Shown in pieces: positions 53,683-64,000 of a DNA stretch of 64,000 nt. Under the pieces are notes generated by a model, which saw only the letters and a list, made by a program, of their open reading frames with translations, was not told the DNA's origin and searched no databases. The DNA is from Streptomyces sp. F63 (GTDB lineage Bacteria; Actinomycetota; Actinomycetes; Streptomycetales; Streptomycetaceae). The position numbers and the translations under genes are program-made. The stretch lies in NCBI RefSeq assembly GCF_018070345.1, contig NZ_JAGPXX010000003.1, forward strand, positions 310,001-374,000, read 5' to 3'. Within the stretch, counting starts at the first letter, position 1; the number at the start of each line of letters is the position of its first letter.

Positions 53683-54762
53683 ATGTTCGAGGCGGTCGAA
53701 GAACTGATCGGCGAGCACGCCGATCTCGAGAAACGGCTCGCCGACCCCACGGTCCACGCCGACCAGCGCGAGGCGACCCGGCTGGGCAAGCGCTACGCCG
53801 AGCTGACGCCGGTCATCACCGCGTACCGCTCCTGGAAGAGCACCGGCGACGACATCGAGGCGGCGCGCGAACTGGCGCTGGACGACCCCGACTTCGCGGA
53901 CGAGGTCAAGGAACTGGAGATCCGGCGCGAGGAACTCACCGAGCGGCTGCGGCTGCTGCTCGTCCCCCGCGACCCCAGCGACGACAAGGACGTGATCCTG
54001 GAGGTCAAGGCGGGCGAGGGCGGCGAGGAGTCGGCCCTGTTCGCCGGCGACCTGCTGCGGATGTATCTGCGCTACGCCGAGCGCGCCGGCTGGAAGACGG
54101 AGATCCTGGAGGCCAACGAGTCCGACCTCGGCGGCTACAAGGACGTCCAGGTCGCGGTGAAGACCAAGGGCGGGAACGGCGCCACCGAGCCCGGCCAGGG
54201 CGTCTGGGCGCGGCTGAAGTACGAGGGCGGGGTGCACCGCGTGCAGCGGGTCCCGGCCACCGAGTCGCAGGGCCGTATCCACACCTCCGCCGCCGGTGTG
54301 CTCGTCACGCCCGAGGCCGAGGAGGTCGAGGTGGAGATCGGCCCCAACGACCTGCGGATCGACGTCTACCGCTCCTCCGGCCCCGGCGGCCAGTCCGTCA
54401 ACACCACCGACTCCGCCGTGCGCATCACCCACCTGCCCACCGGCATCGTCGTCTCCTGCCAGAACGAGAAGAGCCAGCTCCAGAACAAGGAGCAGGCGCT
54501 GCGCATCCTCCGTTCCCGGCTGCTGGCCGCCGCGCAGGAGGAGGCGGAGCGGGAGGCGTCGGACGCCCGGCGCAGCCAGGTCCGCACCGTCGACCGCTCC
54601 GAGCGGATCCGTACCTACAACTACCCGGAGAACCGCATCTCCGACCACCGCGTCGGCTTCAAGGCGTACAACCTGGACCAGGTGCTCGACGGCGACCTGG
54701 ACCCGGTCATCCAGGCCTGCGTGGACGCCGACTCGGCGGCCAAACTGGCCGCCGCCCAGTAG
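53683..54762 (+). CDS. prfA: Peptide chain release factor 1
   Basis: Releases peptides at UAA and UAG. 359 residues. The RF1 codon-recognition tripeptide PAT is in [19 protein letters not shown], and the catalytic GGQ is in [20 protein letters not shown]; the Gln is methylated by PrmC, encoded next. Coiled N-terminal domain at 1-90. RF1 does not read UGA, so it does not compete with selenocysteine insertion upstream in this window. GAGGAAA lies 8-12 nt before the ATG. Confidence 0.97.
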   Translation: MFEAVEELIGEHADLEKRLADPTVHADQREATRLGKRYAELTPVITAYRSWKSTGDDIEAARELALDDPDFADEVKELEIRREELTERLRLLLVPRDPSDDKDVILEVKAGEGGEESALFAGDLLRMYLRYAERAGWKTEILEANESDLGGYKDVQVAVKTKGGNGATEPGQGVWARLKYEGGVHRVQRVPATESQGRIHTSAAGVLVTPEAEEVEVEIGPNDLRIDVYRSSGPGGQSVNTTDSAVRITHLPTGIVVSCQNEKSQLQNKEQALRILRSRLLAAAQEEAEREASDARRSQVRTVDRSERIRTYNYPENRISDHRVGFKAYNLDQVLDGDLDPVIQACVDADSAAKLAAAQ

Positions 54763-54829
54763 ACCCGGTAGTCCGCCCACCCGCAGGACTCACCGAAGCC
54801 CGCACCGCCGGACCGGCTGGAGGAACAGC

Positions 54830-55741
54830 GTGCCGCCCTCATCCGGGGGACGACCCCCGTACCCGCCCGCTGCCGGCGGGCGCCCCGCGCGCCCCCGGCC
54901 GCTGCTGCTCGCCGAGGTGGCCCAGGCCACCCAGCGGCTGGCCGACGCCGGTGTGCCCTCACCGCGCTTCGACGCCGAGGAACTCGCCGCCTATGTGCAC
55001 GGCGTCAAGCGGAGCGAGCTGCACACCGTCGCCGACGCCGACTTCGACGCCCGCTACTGGGAGGCCGTCGCCCGCCGCGAGGCCCGCGAACCGCTCCAGC
55101 ACATCACCGGCCGCGCCTTCTTCCGCTATCTGGAACTCCAGGTCGGGCCGGGGGTGTTCGTACCCCGCCCGGAGACCGAGTCGGTCGTCGGCTGGGCCAT
55201 AGACGCCGTCCGGGCCATGGACGTGGCCGAACCCCTGATCGTCGATCTCTGCTCCGGTTCCGGCGCCATCGCGCTGGCCCTCGCGCAGGAGGTGCCGCGC
55301 TCCCGGGTGCACGCCGTGGAGCTGGACGAGGGCGCGCTCCGCTGGGCCCGCAAGAACGTCGAGGGGTCCAGGGTGACCCTGCACCAGGGGAACGCCTTCG
55401 ACGCCCTCCCCGAGCTCGACGGCCAGGTGGACCTCGTCGTCTCCAACCCGCCGTACATCCCGCTCACCGAGTGGGAGTACGTGGCCCCCGAGGCGCGTGA
55501 CCACGACCCCGAAATGGCGTTGTTCTCCGGCGAGGACGGCCTCGACACCATCCGCGGCATCGAGCGCACCGCGCACCGGCTGCTCCGCCCCGGTGGCGTC
55601 GTCGTCGTCGAACACGCCGACACCCAGGGCGGCCAGGTGCCGTGGATCTTCACCGAGGAGCGGGGCTGGGCCGACGCGGCCGACCACCCCGACCTCAACA
55701 ACCGGCCGCGGTTCGCCACGGCCCGCCGGGCCATGCCATGA
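54830..55741 (+). CDS. prmC: Release factor glutamine methyltransferase
   Basis: Methylates the GGQ glutamine of release factors. 303 residues: N-terminal five-helix domain (LLLAEVAQATQRLADAGVPSPRFDAEELAAYV), PLQHITGRAFFRYLELQVGPGVFVPRPETE, the SAM loop VDLCSGSGAIALALAQ near 138-153, and the diagnostic NPPY in LVVSNPPYIPLTEWEYV. A 25-residue Pro/Gly-rich N-terminal stretch is unusual. GTG at 54830 with GGAGG 6 nt upstream. 67 nt after prfA, likely same operon. Confidence 0.95.
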   Translation: MPPSSGGRPPYPPAAGGRPARPRPLLLAEVAQATQRLADAGVPSPRFDAEELAAYVHGVKRSELHTVADADFDARYWEAVARREAREPLQHITGRAFFRYLELQVGPGVFVPRPETESVVGWAIDAVRAMDVAEPLIVDLCSGSGAIALALAQEVPRSRVHAVELDEGALRWARKNVEGSRVTLHQGNAFDALPELDGQVDLVVSNPPYIPLTEWEYVAPEARDHDPEMALFSGEDGLDTIRGIERTAHRLLRPGGVVVVEHADTQGGQVPWIFTEERGWADAADHPDLNNRPRFATARRAMP

Positions 55742-55844
55742 GCGCCACGGCGACCGTTTCCGGCACGAGCGACGGCGACACCGGCCGCACCCATCACACT
55801 GACCCCAGCGAGCGGACAGCGCTCCGGCCGAGGGAGGCCCGTTA

Positions 55845-56492
55845 ATGGCACGGCGATACGACTGCACCGACGCGACCGACCGCAAGACCGGCCTGCGCGA
55901 GGCCGCGTCCGCCGTCCGCCGCGGTGAGCTCGTCGTCCTCCCCACCGACACCGTCTACGGGATCGGCGCGGACGCGTTCAGCCCCGAGGCCGTCGGCGAT
56001 CTCCTGGAGGCCAAGGGCCGGGGCCGCAACATGCCCTCGCCCGTGCTCGTCGGCTCCCCGAACACCCTGCACGGCCTGGTCACCGACTTCTCCGAGCTCG
56101 CCTGGGAGCTCGTCGACGCCTTCTGGCCGGGCGCGCTCACCCTCGTCGCCCGGCACCAGCCCTCGCTCCAGTGGAACCTGGGGGACACCCGCGGCACCGT
56201 CGCCATCCGCATGCCGCTGCACCCGGTCGCGATCGAGCTGCTGACCGAGGTCGGCCCGATGGCCGTCTCCAGCGCCAACCTGACCGGCCACCCCTCGCCG
56301 CAGACCTGCGACGCCGCGGAGGAGATGCTCGGCGACTCCGTCTCCGTCTACCTGGACGGCGGCCCGACCCCGGCGGCCGTGGCCTCCTCCATCGTGGACG
56401 TCACCGGCAAGGTGCCGGTGCTGCTGCGCGAGGGCGCGCTCTCCGCGGACCAGCTCCGCGAGGTGGTACCCGACCTCGAGGTGGCGAATTGA
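55845..56492 (+). CDS. L-threonylcarbamoyladenylate synthase (Sua5/YrdC/TsaC)
   Basis: Makes threonylcarbamoyl-AMP from threonine, bicarbonate and ATP, for t6A in ANN-decoding tRNAs. 215 residues of the YrdC fold: VRRGELVVLPTDTVYGIGADAF, KGRGRNMPSPVLVGS (the KxR...SxN-type basic pocket), FWPGALTLV, VAIRMPLHPVAIELL, and PMAVSSANLTGHPSP. SD GAGGGAGG lies 6-10 nt before the ATG. Its stop overlaps the next TTG start. Confidence 0.94.
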   Translation: MARRYDCTDATDRKTGLREAASAVRRGELVVLPTDTVYGIGADAFSPEAVGDLLEAKGRGRNMPSPVLVGSPNTLHGLVTDFSELAWELVDAFWPGALTLVARHQPSLQWNLGDTRGTVAIRMPLHPVAIELLTEVGPMAVSSANLTGHPSPQTCDAAEEMLGDSVSVYLDGGPTPAAVASSIVDVTGKVPVLLREGALSADQLREVVPDLEVAN

Positions 56493-57202
56493 CGGCGCCC
56501 CACGGATGGGGCATAGCGGACGGCCCCCCGGGCCGCGCGGGCGGTCTCCCGGGGCCACGGCCGGGTGCCTTCTCCGGACCCGACGGAGGGGGTGACCCCG
56601 GCGTCTTCCGCATCCTCCACGTCAGCACCGGCAACGTCTGCCGCTCGCCCATCACCGAGCGGCTGACCCGGTATGCCCTCGCCCACCGGCTCGGCGGCCC
56701 CTGCGGCATCGTCGTGGAGAGCGCCGGCACCTGGGGCCACGAGGGCGCCCCCATGGAGGCACACGCGGCCACCGTCCTCACCGACCTCGGCGCGGATCCC
56801 AGCGGTTTCACCGGCCGGGAGCTCCTCGACGAGCACGTCATCCGCGCCGACCTCGTCCTCACCGCGACCCGTGACCACCGGGCCCAGGTGATCTCCATGG
56901 GGCACTCGGCGGGCCTGCGCACCTTCACGCTCAAGGAGTTCACCCGGCTGGTCCGGGCCATAGACCCGGCGACCCTCCCCGACCCCGCGCCCGACGGCGC
57001 CGTCGTCGACCGGGCCCGTGTCCTGGTGCGCGCCGCGGCGGCGCTGCGCGGCTGGCTGCTGGCGCCCAGCGCCGAGGCCGACGAGGTGCACGACCCGTAC
57101 GGCGCGCCGATCACCTTCTTCCGCTCCATCGGCGAGGAGATCCAGCAGGCCCTCGACCCGATGCTCACCGCCCTCACGGGCGTCCCCGCGCCCCGGCCGT
57201 AG
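56489..57202 (+). CDS. Low-molecular-weight protein tyrosine phosphatase-like protein
   Basis: A 237-residue LMW-PTP-fold protein. The phosphate loop reads HVSTGNVCRSPITE: in classical enzymes the nucleophile is the Cys at the position here taken by Ser46, while the loop Cys51, Arg52 and Ser53 are kept. The acid-loop DPYG near residue 205 is present. It may therefore be inactive or use other chemistry. I recall the same VSTGN in other streptomycete copies. The first 38 residues are Gly/Pro-rich. TTG at 56489 overlaps the Sua5 stop by 4 nt (TTGA), so translation is coupled. Confidence 0.85.
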   Translation: MTAPHGWGIADGPPGRAGGLPGPRPGAFSGPDGGGDPGVFRILHVSTGNVCRSPITERLTRYALAHRLGGPCGIVVESAGTWGHEGAPMEAHAATVLTDLGADPSGFTGRELLDEHVIRADLVLTATRDHRAQVISMGHSAGLRTFTLKEFTRLVRAIDPATLPDPAPDGAVVDRARVLVRAAAALRGWLLAPSAEADEVHDPYGAPITFFRSIGEEIQQALDPMLTALTGVPAPRP

Positions 57203-57672
57203 CCCGCCGTCCGCTGCCACGGCCGACGGCACCACCACGGCATCCTCTCCTCCGGGACACCGCGGCACCGGGCGATGGGGTGACGCGCGTAGAGCCCGTC
57301 CGCTCGTGTTCTCGTGCGCCCCCTTCCGTGCGCCCCCTTCCGTGCCGGGGTGGCCGGGAGCACACCGGTCCGTCCCCGCCCGGGGGCCCCGGGCCGCGCC
57401 CGGCCGGCGTGCCCGCGCCCCCGGCGGGCAGGCGTACGGCCGGGAACCATTCGTGACCGGCGTACGTCTCACCGGGGACGGCGCTCCCGGGGCCGGGTCC
57501 CCGGCGCGGGGCCGCCAGGCCCTCCGGTGCACCGGCGCGGTGCCCGTCCTTGTGAAGAGGCCGTGAGAAACGCGCAGTACAGGGCCTCGTACCGGAGGCT
57601 TGTGCACGCGGCCGCCGTACGGCGGCATAGGCTGTGGGGCCTAGATGGCCGGCGAGACCCCTGGGGCAGTTC
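57203..57672. other. 470-bp gap where glyA lies in related genomes
   Basis: No gene supported. In S. coelicolor, as I recall, a serine hydroxymethyltransferase gene stands between the phosphatase-like gene and the WecA-like gene; no SHMT motif is visible here in any frame. The gap holds the promoter of the transferase gene. Confidence 0.45.
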
Positions 57673-59073
57673 GTGCGTGAATACCTGCTGACGCTCTGCG
57701 TCACCGCCGCGGTCACCTACCTGCTGACCGGGCCGGTGCGGAAGTTCGCGATCGCGGCCGGTGCGATGCCGGAGATCCGCGAGCGCGACGTCCACCGCGA
57801 GCCGACGCCGCGGCTGGGCGGGATCGCCATGTTCGGCGGTCTCTGCGCGGGACTGCTGGTGGCCTCGCAGATGTCGAACATCGGCGAGATGTTCGAGCTC
57901 TCCAGTGAGCCGCGGGCGCTGCTGGCCGGCGCCGCCCTGATCTGGCTGCTGGGTGTGCTCGACGACAAGTGGGGCGTGGACGCGCTGATCAAGCTGGGCG
58001 GCCAGATGATCGCCGCCGGCGTGATGGTCTGGCAGGGTCTCACCATCCTGTGGATCCCGGTGCCGGGCGTCGGCTCGGTGGCCCTCACGCCCATGCAGGG
58101 CACGCTGCTGACCGTGGCGCTCGTCGTCATCACCATCAACGCGGTGAACTTCGTGGACGGCCTCGACGGTCTGGCCTCCGGCATGGTGTGCATCGCCGCC
58201 GCGGCGTTCTTCATGTACGCGTACCGCATGTGGTACGGCTACGGCGTCGAGGCCGCCGCCCCCGCGACGCTCTTCGCCGTCATCCTCATGGGCATGGCCC
58301 TGGGCTTCCTGCCGCACAACATGCACCCCGCACGGATCTTCATGGGCGACTCCGGATCGATGCTGATCGGCCTGGTGCTGGCGGCCGGCGCCATCTCCAT
58401 CACCGGCCAGGTGGACCCCGACCTGCTCCAGGCGGCCACCGGCTCCGAGAAGGAGGCCGTCAAGTCGACGGTGCCCGTCTACATCCCCGTGGTGCTGCTG
58501 CCGCTGAGCATCATCGCGGTGCCGGTGGCCGACCTGGTGCTGGCCGTCGTGCGGCGCACCTGGAACGGCCAGTCGCCGTTCGCGGCCGACCGGGGCCACC
58601 TCCACCACCGGCTGCTGGAGATCGGCCACTCGCACAGCCGCGCCGTCCTGATCATGTACTTCTGGTCGGCCCTGATCGGCTTCTCCGCGGTCGCCTACTC
58701 GGTCAACTCCGCCAGTGTGTGGGTGGTGCTGGCCCTGGCCATGCTCAGCGCCGTGGGCCTCTTCATCCTGCTGCTGCCCCGCTTCACCCCCCGGGTGCCG
58801 CGCTGGGCGCAGGCCGTCGTGCCGCCCCGCTACCGCAGCGGGGGCCGCCGGCCGGAGCCGGGGGAGACGGCCGGGCCGGCGCCGTCCCCGGCGGCCGATG
58901 CGGCGGGCACGGAGGGGGCCGGTGCGGAGGAGGCCGGTGCGGAGGAGGCCGGTACGGAGCGGACCGGTGCCGGACGGTCGGGTACGGTGGCGCGGGCCAA
59001 CGGCGCGACGGCCGTCGGCGCCCGTGGCGGTCACCGCGTGCCGCAGCGCAGCAAGGCCGGCAGCCGGGGCTGA
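57673..59073 (+). CDS. MraY/WecA-family UDP-sugar:undecaprenyl-phosphate transferase
   Basis: A 466-residue integral membrane enzyme transferring a sugar-1-phosphate (typically GlcNAc-1-P) to undecaprenyl phosphate, starting wall glycopolymer synthesis. About eleven helices. Motifs: HREPTPRLGG near 37-46, LLGVLDDKWGVDAL (Asp-rich), VNFVDGLDGLASG near 157-169, FMGDSGSML near 224-232, and GHLHHRLLEIGHSHSR near 305-320. The last 85 residues are a Gly/Ala/Glu/Arg tail with GAEEAGAEEAG repeats. GTG at 57673 starts the conserved VREYLLTL; the upstream frame is open but unsupported. Linked functionally to the LCP ligase nearby. Confidence 0.93.
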   Translation: MREYLLTLCVTAAVTYLLTGPVRKFAIAAGAMPEIRERDVHREPTPRLGGIAMFGGLCAGLLVASQMSNIGEMFELSSEPRALLAGAALIWLLGVLDDKWGVDALIKLGGQMIAAGVMVWQGLTILWIPVPGVGSVALTPMQGTLLTVALVVITINAVNFVDGLDGLASGMVCIAAAAFFMYAYRMWYGYGVEAAAPATLFAVILMGMALGFLPHNMHPARIFMGDSGSMLIGLVLAAGAISITGQVDPDLLQAATGSEKEAVKSTVPVYIPVVLLPLSIIAVPVADLVLAVVRRTWNGQSPFAADRGHLHHRLLEIGHSHSRAVLIMYFWSALIGFSAVAYSVNSASVWVVLALAMLSAVGLFILLLPRFTPRVPRWAQAVVPPRYRSGGRRPEPGETAGPAPSPAADAAGTEGAGAEEAGAEEAGTERTGAGRSGTVARANGATAVGARGGHRVPQRSKAGSRG

Positions 59074-59385
59074 ATCCGGCGTTCCGGAGATGTCCGGCGG
59101 CGGCGGGCGCCGCCGGCACCGGCTTTGCCCGGCCGTGAGATTTTTCCCGGCGGGGGATCCATTCGGGTGCACCCCGATGACCTGCGGGTTAGCCCGTCCG
59201 TGTGACAGTCGGCACACCAAGTGAGTAAAGACCTCATCAAATAGTTTGTGATACCGTTCACGAGACCCGGGAACAGGGTCGGTGAGCCCAGCGCGACGGG
59301 CCGCCGGCCGGGAGGTGGCACCTCAACCGGGTCTTACGCTCGTCCTCGACGACCTCTCGACCCCCACTCCACGGAGCTGCCCGCC
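59074..59385 (+). promoter_or_regulatory. Promoter region of the atp operon
   Basis: About 310 bases without a gene. The segment 59221-59262 is strikingly AT-rich for this genome (GTGAGTAAAGACCTCATC, then AAATAGTTTGTGATACCG), with TACCGT at 59252-59257 as candidate -10. It is the probable atpI promoter, with a leader of about 125 nt. Confidence 0.6.
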
Positions 59386-59823
59386 ATGCAGTCGAACGAC
59401 GCCCGAATGCTCCTGCAGACGGCAGGGCCCACCGCTGCCGCCGGTGTGATCGCCGTCGCCGCGGCCGCGGCGTTCGCCGGTGGCAAGGGCGCCCTCGGCG
59501 CGGTCTTCGGCACGGCCGTGGTGATCCTCTTCATGGGGATCGGCCTCACCGTGCTCCAGAACACGGGGCGCAAGTACCCGCAGCTGTTCCAGGCCATGGG
59601 CCTGATGCTCTACACCACCCAGCTGCTTCTGCTCTTCGTCTTCGTGGCCGCCTTCAAGAACACCACGCTGTTCGACCACAAGTCCTTCGCGGCCTCGCTG
59701 GTGGCGGCCACCCTCGTCTGGGTGGCGGCGCAGGCCCGCGCACACACGAAGGCCAAGATCCTCTACGTCGATCCCGAGCAGACCGGGCAGAGCGAGCCCG
59801 GCGCCCGGGGGTCGGCCGCATGA
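59386..59823 (+). CDS. atpI: ATP synthase accessory protein AtpI
   Basis: A 145-residue membrane protein with four helices (about 13-32, 36-57, 70-92, 103-121), the layout of AtpI, which helps assemble the c-ring. The family is weakly conserved; the identification rests on topology plus position directly before atpB. GGAG lies 9 nt before the ATG. A 264-nt gap without a gene separates it from atpB. Confidence 0.88.
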   Translation: MQSNDARMLLQTAGPTAAAGVIAVAAAAAFAGGKGALGAVFGTAVVILFMGIGLTVLQNTGRKYPQLFQAMGLMLYTTQLLLLFVFVAAFKNTTLFDHKSFAASLVAATLVWVAAQARAHTKAKILYVDPEQTGQSEPGARGSAA

Positions 59824-60087
59824 CGACCGGGGGCGCGTCAAGAACGCGTAAGCGGGCCTGCTATCGTCCGGTTCCAACTGCGGCACAGCGCGAGCGGCCG
59901 GCCGGGCTCCCGGATTCCACGGGACGGAGCCGGCGGCCCCCGCGGCTGACGCCCCGTCGGCCACACGGCTCCGCGCCGGCCGGCCGCCCCCAAACCCGTA
60001 ACACCAGTCCAGTGCCGAACCGCGGCTCCGTGCCGCGCCGACACAACGAGGTTGCCGTACCTATGCGCCACGCTGAAGGAGCTCGCG

Positions 60088-61204
<1,117 letters not shown>

Positions 61205-61245
61205 GAACGAACTGCGACGACACCCATTCGACGAAAGGCAATGAT

Positions 61246-61803
61246 GTGAACGTTCTGGTTCACCTGGCGGCGGAGGAGCCTCAGAATCCTCTGATCCCGC
61301 CGATCCCAGAGCTCGTCATCGGCCTGATCGCGTTCGCCATCGTCTTCGGCTTCCTCGCCAAGAAGCTCCTCCCGACCATCAACAAGGTCCTGGAAGAGCG
61401 CCGCGAGGCCATCGAAGGCGGCATCGAGAAGGCCGAGGCGGCCCAGACCGAGGCGCAGGACGTGCTGGAGCAGTACAAGGCCCAGCTCGCCGAGGCCCGG
61501 CACGAGGCGGCGCGGCTGCGCCAGGAGGCCCAGGAGCAGGGCGCCGCGCTCATCGCCGAGATGCGCGCGGAAGGGCAGGGGCAGCGTGAGGAGATCATCG
61601 CCGCCGGCCACGCCCAGATCGAGGCCGACCGCAAGCAGGCCGCGCAGTCGCTGCGCCAGGACGTGGGCACGCTCGCCACGACCCTGGCCGGCAAGCTCGT
61701 CGGGGAGTCCCTGGAGGACCACGCCCGGCAGAGCCGCGTCATCGACCGCTTCCTCGACGAGCTGGAGAGCAAGGCGGCGACGAAGGCCGAGGCCGGCCGA
61801 TGA
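61246..61803 (+). CDS. atpF: F0F1 ATP synthase subunit b
   Basis: Peripheral-stalk subunit: one membrane helix (about 20-40, ELVIGLIAFAIVFGFLAKKLLP) and a long right-handed coiled coil (EERREAIEGGIEKAEAAQ, then an Ala/Glu/Arg repeat to the end). 185 residues. GTG at 61246 with AAAGG 8 nt upstream; two ATGs directly before it are out of frame. Overlaps atpH by 4 nt (ATGA). Confidence 0.97.
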   Translation: MNVLVHLAAEEPQNPLIPPIPELVIGLIAFAIVFGFLAKKLLPTINKVLEERREAIEGGIEKAEAAQTEAQDVLEQYKAQLAEARHEAARLRQEAQEQGAALIAEMRAEGQGQREEIIAAGHAQIEADRKQAAQSLRQDVGTLATTLAGKLVGESLEDHARQSRVIDRFLDELESKAATKAEAGR

Positions 61804-62615
61804 ACGGAGCGAGCCGCGAGGCACTGGCTGCCGCACGCGAGCGTCTCGACGCGCTCACGGACAACACGTCCGTGGACGCGGCGAAGCTCGCCGAGGAGCT
61901 GGCCGCCGTCACGGGCCTGCTCGACCGCGAGGTGTCGCTGCGCCGGGTCCTCACCGACCCGGCGCAGGCCGGCGAGGCCAAGGCCGAGCTGGCCGGGCGC
62001 CTGCTGGCGGGCCAGGTCGGCGGCGAGACCGCCGACCTCGTCACCGGCATGGTCCGCTCCCGCTGGTCGCGCTCGCGCGACCTGGTGGACGCGATCGAGG
62101 AGCTGGCGAGCACCGCCGAGCTCATCGCCGCGCAGCGGTCCGGCGTGCTGGACGACGTGGAGGACGAGCTGTTCCGGTTCGGCCGGATCGTCGCCTCCAG
62201 CCCCGAGCTGCGCGCCGCGCTCGCCGAGCGGGGCACCGAGCCCCGGGCCAAGGCCGAGCTGCTCCGCCGGCTGCTGGGAGGCCGGGCCAACCCGGTCACC
62301 GAGCGGCTCGTGGTGCGACTCGTGACCCATCCGCGGGGACGTAGCCTGGACGGTGGGCTGGACGCGCTGTCCAAGCTGGCCGCGGACCGCCGTGACCGGC
62401 TGGTCGCGGTCGTCACCTCGGCGGTGCCGCTCAGCGACGAGCAGAAGCGGCGCCTCGGCGACGGGCTGGCCCGGCTGTACGGCCGGCAGATGCATCTGAA
62501 CCTCGATGTGGACCCCGCGGTCCTCGGCGGGATCCAGGTGCGCATCGGCGACGAGGTCATCAACGGCACCATCGCCGACCGCCTCGACGAGGTGTCCCGG
62601 CGGATGGCCGGCTGA
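61800..62615 (+). CDS. atpH: F0F1 ATP synthase subunit delta
   Basis: Joins the peripheral stalk to the top of F1. 271 residues against about 177 in E. coli; the longer N-terminal part is usual in actinobacteria. The C-terminal delta signature lies in [54 protein letters not shown] sequence at about 200-260. The ATG overlaps the atpF stop by 4 nt. Confidence 0.96.
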   Translation: MNGASREALAAARERLDALTDNTSVDAAKLAEELAAVTGLLDREVSLRRVLTDPAQAGEAKAELAGRLLAGQVGGETADLVTGMVRSRWSRSRDLVDAIEELASTAELIAAQRSGVLDDVEDELFRFGRIVASSPELRAALAERGTEPRAKAELLRRLLGGRANPVTERLVVRLVTHPRGRSLDGGLDALSKLAADRRDRLVAVVTSAVPLSDEQKRRLGDGLARLYGRQMHLNLDVDPAVLGGIQVRIGDEVINGTIADRLDEVSRRMAG

Positions 62616-62683
62616 GCCGGACGCTGAGACAGCCACCAACTCAACAAGCATGGCAGCGGCCCGGGTTGGGCCGTGCAGAGTCC

Positions 62684-62703
62684 TCTGGGGGCACAACCCC
62701 AGA
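62684..62703 (+). promoter_or_regulatory. Hairpin between atpH and atpA
   Basis: TCTGGGG (62684-62690) pairs with CCCCAGA (62697-62703) around GCACAA, in the 131-nt gap between the genes. It could protect or partly attenuate the mRNA; no U-tract follows. Confidence 0.4.
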
Positions 62704-62746
62704 CCCCCAAAGACTTCGGGCCCAACAAGGAGAGCAGGGAACCCAG

Positions 62747-64000
62747 ATGGCGGAGCTCACGATCCGGCCGGAGGAGATCCGGGACGCGCTGGAGAACTTT
62801 GTCCAGGCGTACAAGCCGGACGCGGCCTCGCGCGAGGAGGTCGGTACGGTAAGCGTTGCCGGCGACGGCATCGCGAAGGTCGAGGGTCTGCCCTCGGCCA
62901 TGGCGAACGAGCTGCTCAGGTTCGAGGACGGCACCCTCGGTCTCGCCCTCAACCTGGAAGAGCGCGAGATCGGCGCGATCGTGCTCGGCGAGTTCAGCGG
63001 CATCGAAGAGGGCCAGCCGGTGCAGCGCACCGGTGAGGTGCTCTCCGTCGCGGTCGGCGAGGGCTACCTCGGCCGCGTCGTCGACCCGCTGGGCAACCCG
63101 ATCGACGGCCTCGGCGAGATCGAGACCGAGGGCCGCCGCGCCCTCGAGCTGCAGGCCCCCGGCGTCATGATGCGGAAATCGGTCCACGAGCCGATGGAGA
63201 CCGGCCTCAAGGCCGTCGACGCCATGACCCCGATCGGCCGCGGCCAGCGTCAGCTGATCATCGGCGACCGCCAGACCGGCAAGACCGCGCTGGCCGTCGA
63301 CACGATCATCAACCAGCGCGACAACTGGCGCTCGGGCGACCCGGACAAGCAGGTCCGCTGCATCTACGTCGCCGTCGGCCAGAAGGGCTCCACCATCGCG
63401 TCCGTGCGCGGCGCGCTGGAGGAGGCCGGTGCCCTGGAGTACACGACGATCGTCGCGGCCCCGGCGTCCGACCCGGCCGGCTTCAAGTACCTCGCCCCGT
63501 ACACCGGCTCGGCCATCGGGCAGCACTGGATGTACCAGGGCAAGCACGTCCTGATCGTCTTCGACGACCTGTCCAAGCAGGCCGACGCCTACCGCGCCGT
63601 CTCCCTGCTGCTGCGCCGCCCGCCGGGCCGTGAGGCCTACCCGGGTGACGTCTTCTACCTGCACTCCCGGCTGCTGGAGCGCTGCGCCAAGCTCTCCGAC
63701 GACATGGGCAAGGGCTCGATGACGGGCCTCCCGATCGTCGAGACCAAGGCGAACGACGTCTCGGCGTTCATCCCGACCAACGTCATCTCCATCACCGACG
63801 GCCAGTGCTTCCTGGAGTCCGACCTGTTCAACGCGGGCCAGCGGCCGGCGCTGAACGTCGGTATCTCGGTCTCCCGTGTCGGTGGCTCCGCCCAGCACAA
63901 GGCCATGAAGCAGGTCTCCGGCCGGCTTCGCGTGGACCTTGCCCAGTTCCGCGAGCTGGAGGCGTTCGCCGCCTTCGGTTCCGACCTGGACGCGGCCTCC
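62747..64000 (+). CDS. atpA: F0F1 ATP synthase subunit alpha (3' end outside window)
   Basis: Non-catalytic nucleotide-binding F1 subunit; 418 codons lie in the window, about 80% of the expected 530 residues. N-terminal beta-barrel ([28 protein letters not shown]), Walker [18 protein letters not shown] near 175-190, [13 protein letters not shown], Walker [18 protein letters not shown], and the signature [17 protein letters not shown] near 365-380. AAGGAG is 12-17 nt before the ATG, with a second purine run (CAGGGA) nearer. The gene runs off the right edge. Confidence 0.97.
   Translation, partial: MAELTIRPEEIRDALENFVQAYKPDAASREEVGTVSVAGDGIAKVEGLPSAMANELLRFEDGTLGLALNLEEREIGAIVLGEFSGIEEGQPVQRTGEVLSVAVGEGYLGRVVDPLGNPIDGLGEIETEGRRALELQAPGVMMRKSVHEPMETGLKAVDAMTPIGRGQRQLIIGDRQTGKTALAVDTIINQRDNWRSGDPDKQVRCIYVAVGQKGSTIASVRGALEEAGALEYTTIVAAPASDPAGFKYLAPYTGSAIGQHWMYQGKHVLIVFDDLSKQADAYRAVSLLLRRPPGREAYPGDVFYLHSRLLERCAKLSDDMGKGSMTGLPIVETKANDVSAFIPTNVISITDGQCFLESDLFNAGQRPALNVGISVSRVGGSAQHKAMKQVSGRLRVDLAQFRELEAFAAFGSDLDAAS

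Overview
The window looks like a Streptomyces chromosome: about 70% GC with strong third-position GC bias, frequent GTG/TTG starts, several apparently leaderless genes, and actinobacterial families (DUF397/XRE pairs, DUF5753, DUF2332, long Rho, LCP protein). The right third has the streptomycete core order lysA-hom-thrC-thrB-rho-LCP-rpmE-prfA-prmC-sua5-PTP-WecA-like-atpIBEFHA. No phage or IS element is visible.

Region 1 (1-12.9 kb) is a mixed arm of single genes: a small secreted SH3 protein, a secreted GH10 xylanase with a CBM2 module, a duplicated unknown protein, the remains of an XRE/DUF397 pair, a spermidine-synthase-like protein, DUF2332, a GntA-like haem hydroxylase, an EamA exporter, a PEP-mutase/ICL-type enzyme and an AI-2E-type permease.

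Region 2 (13.3-22.7 kb) is a complete selenocysteine system: selA, selB, tRNA-Sec (selC, antisense to the end of selB), selD, and a formate dehydrogenase gene read in two open segments joined by an in-frame UGA followed by a SECIS-like hairpin. SelD makes selenophosphate, SelA makes Sec-tRNA, SelB delivers it to the UGA, and formate dehydrogenase is the visible client. The selB stop codon is the complement of the tRNA-Sec anticodon, and selA and selB both carry low-complexity tandem repeats. A hemerythrin-like gene follows.

Region 3 (22.8-34.1 kb) holds small membrane proteins (HPP), a sensory-rhodopsin-transducer-like protein, an oxidative cluster (enolase-superfamily enzyme, giant FAD/Fe-S oxidoreductase, DUF4396 membrane protein, single-pass protein), two lipoproteins, a PRC-barrel protein and a glyoxalase-fold protein.

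Region 4 (34.2-40.8 kb) looks accessory. Two 43-bp imperfect direct repeats bracket it, the right one beside tRNA-Arg(CCG). It carries XRE/DUF397, a serine-kinase-type ATPase, a threonine-dehydratase-like enzyme, an unknown 376-residue protein and an HTH/PIN module.

Region 5 (41.3-64 kb) is core: a stand-alone receiver, the ArgS-derived NrtL, lysine and threonine biosynthesis, Rho, translation and tRNA-modification factors, a polyprenyl-phosphate sugar transferase, and the F1Fo ATP synthase operon, cut off inside atpA.
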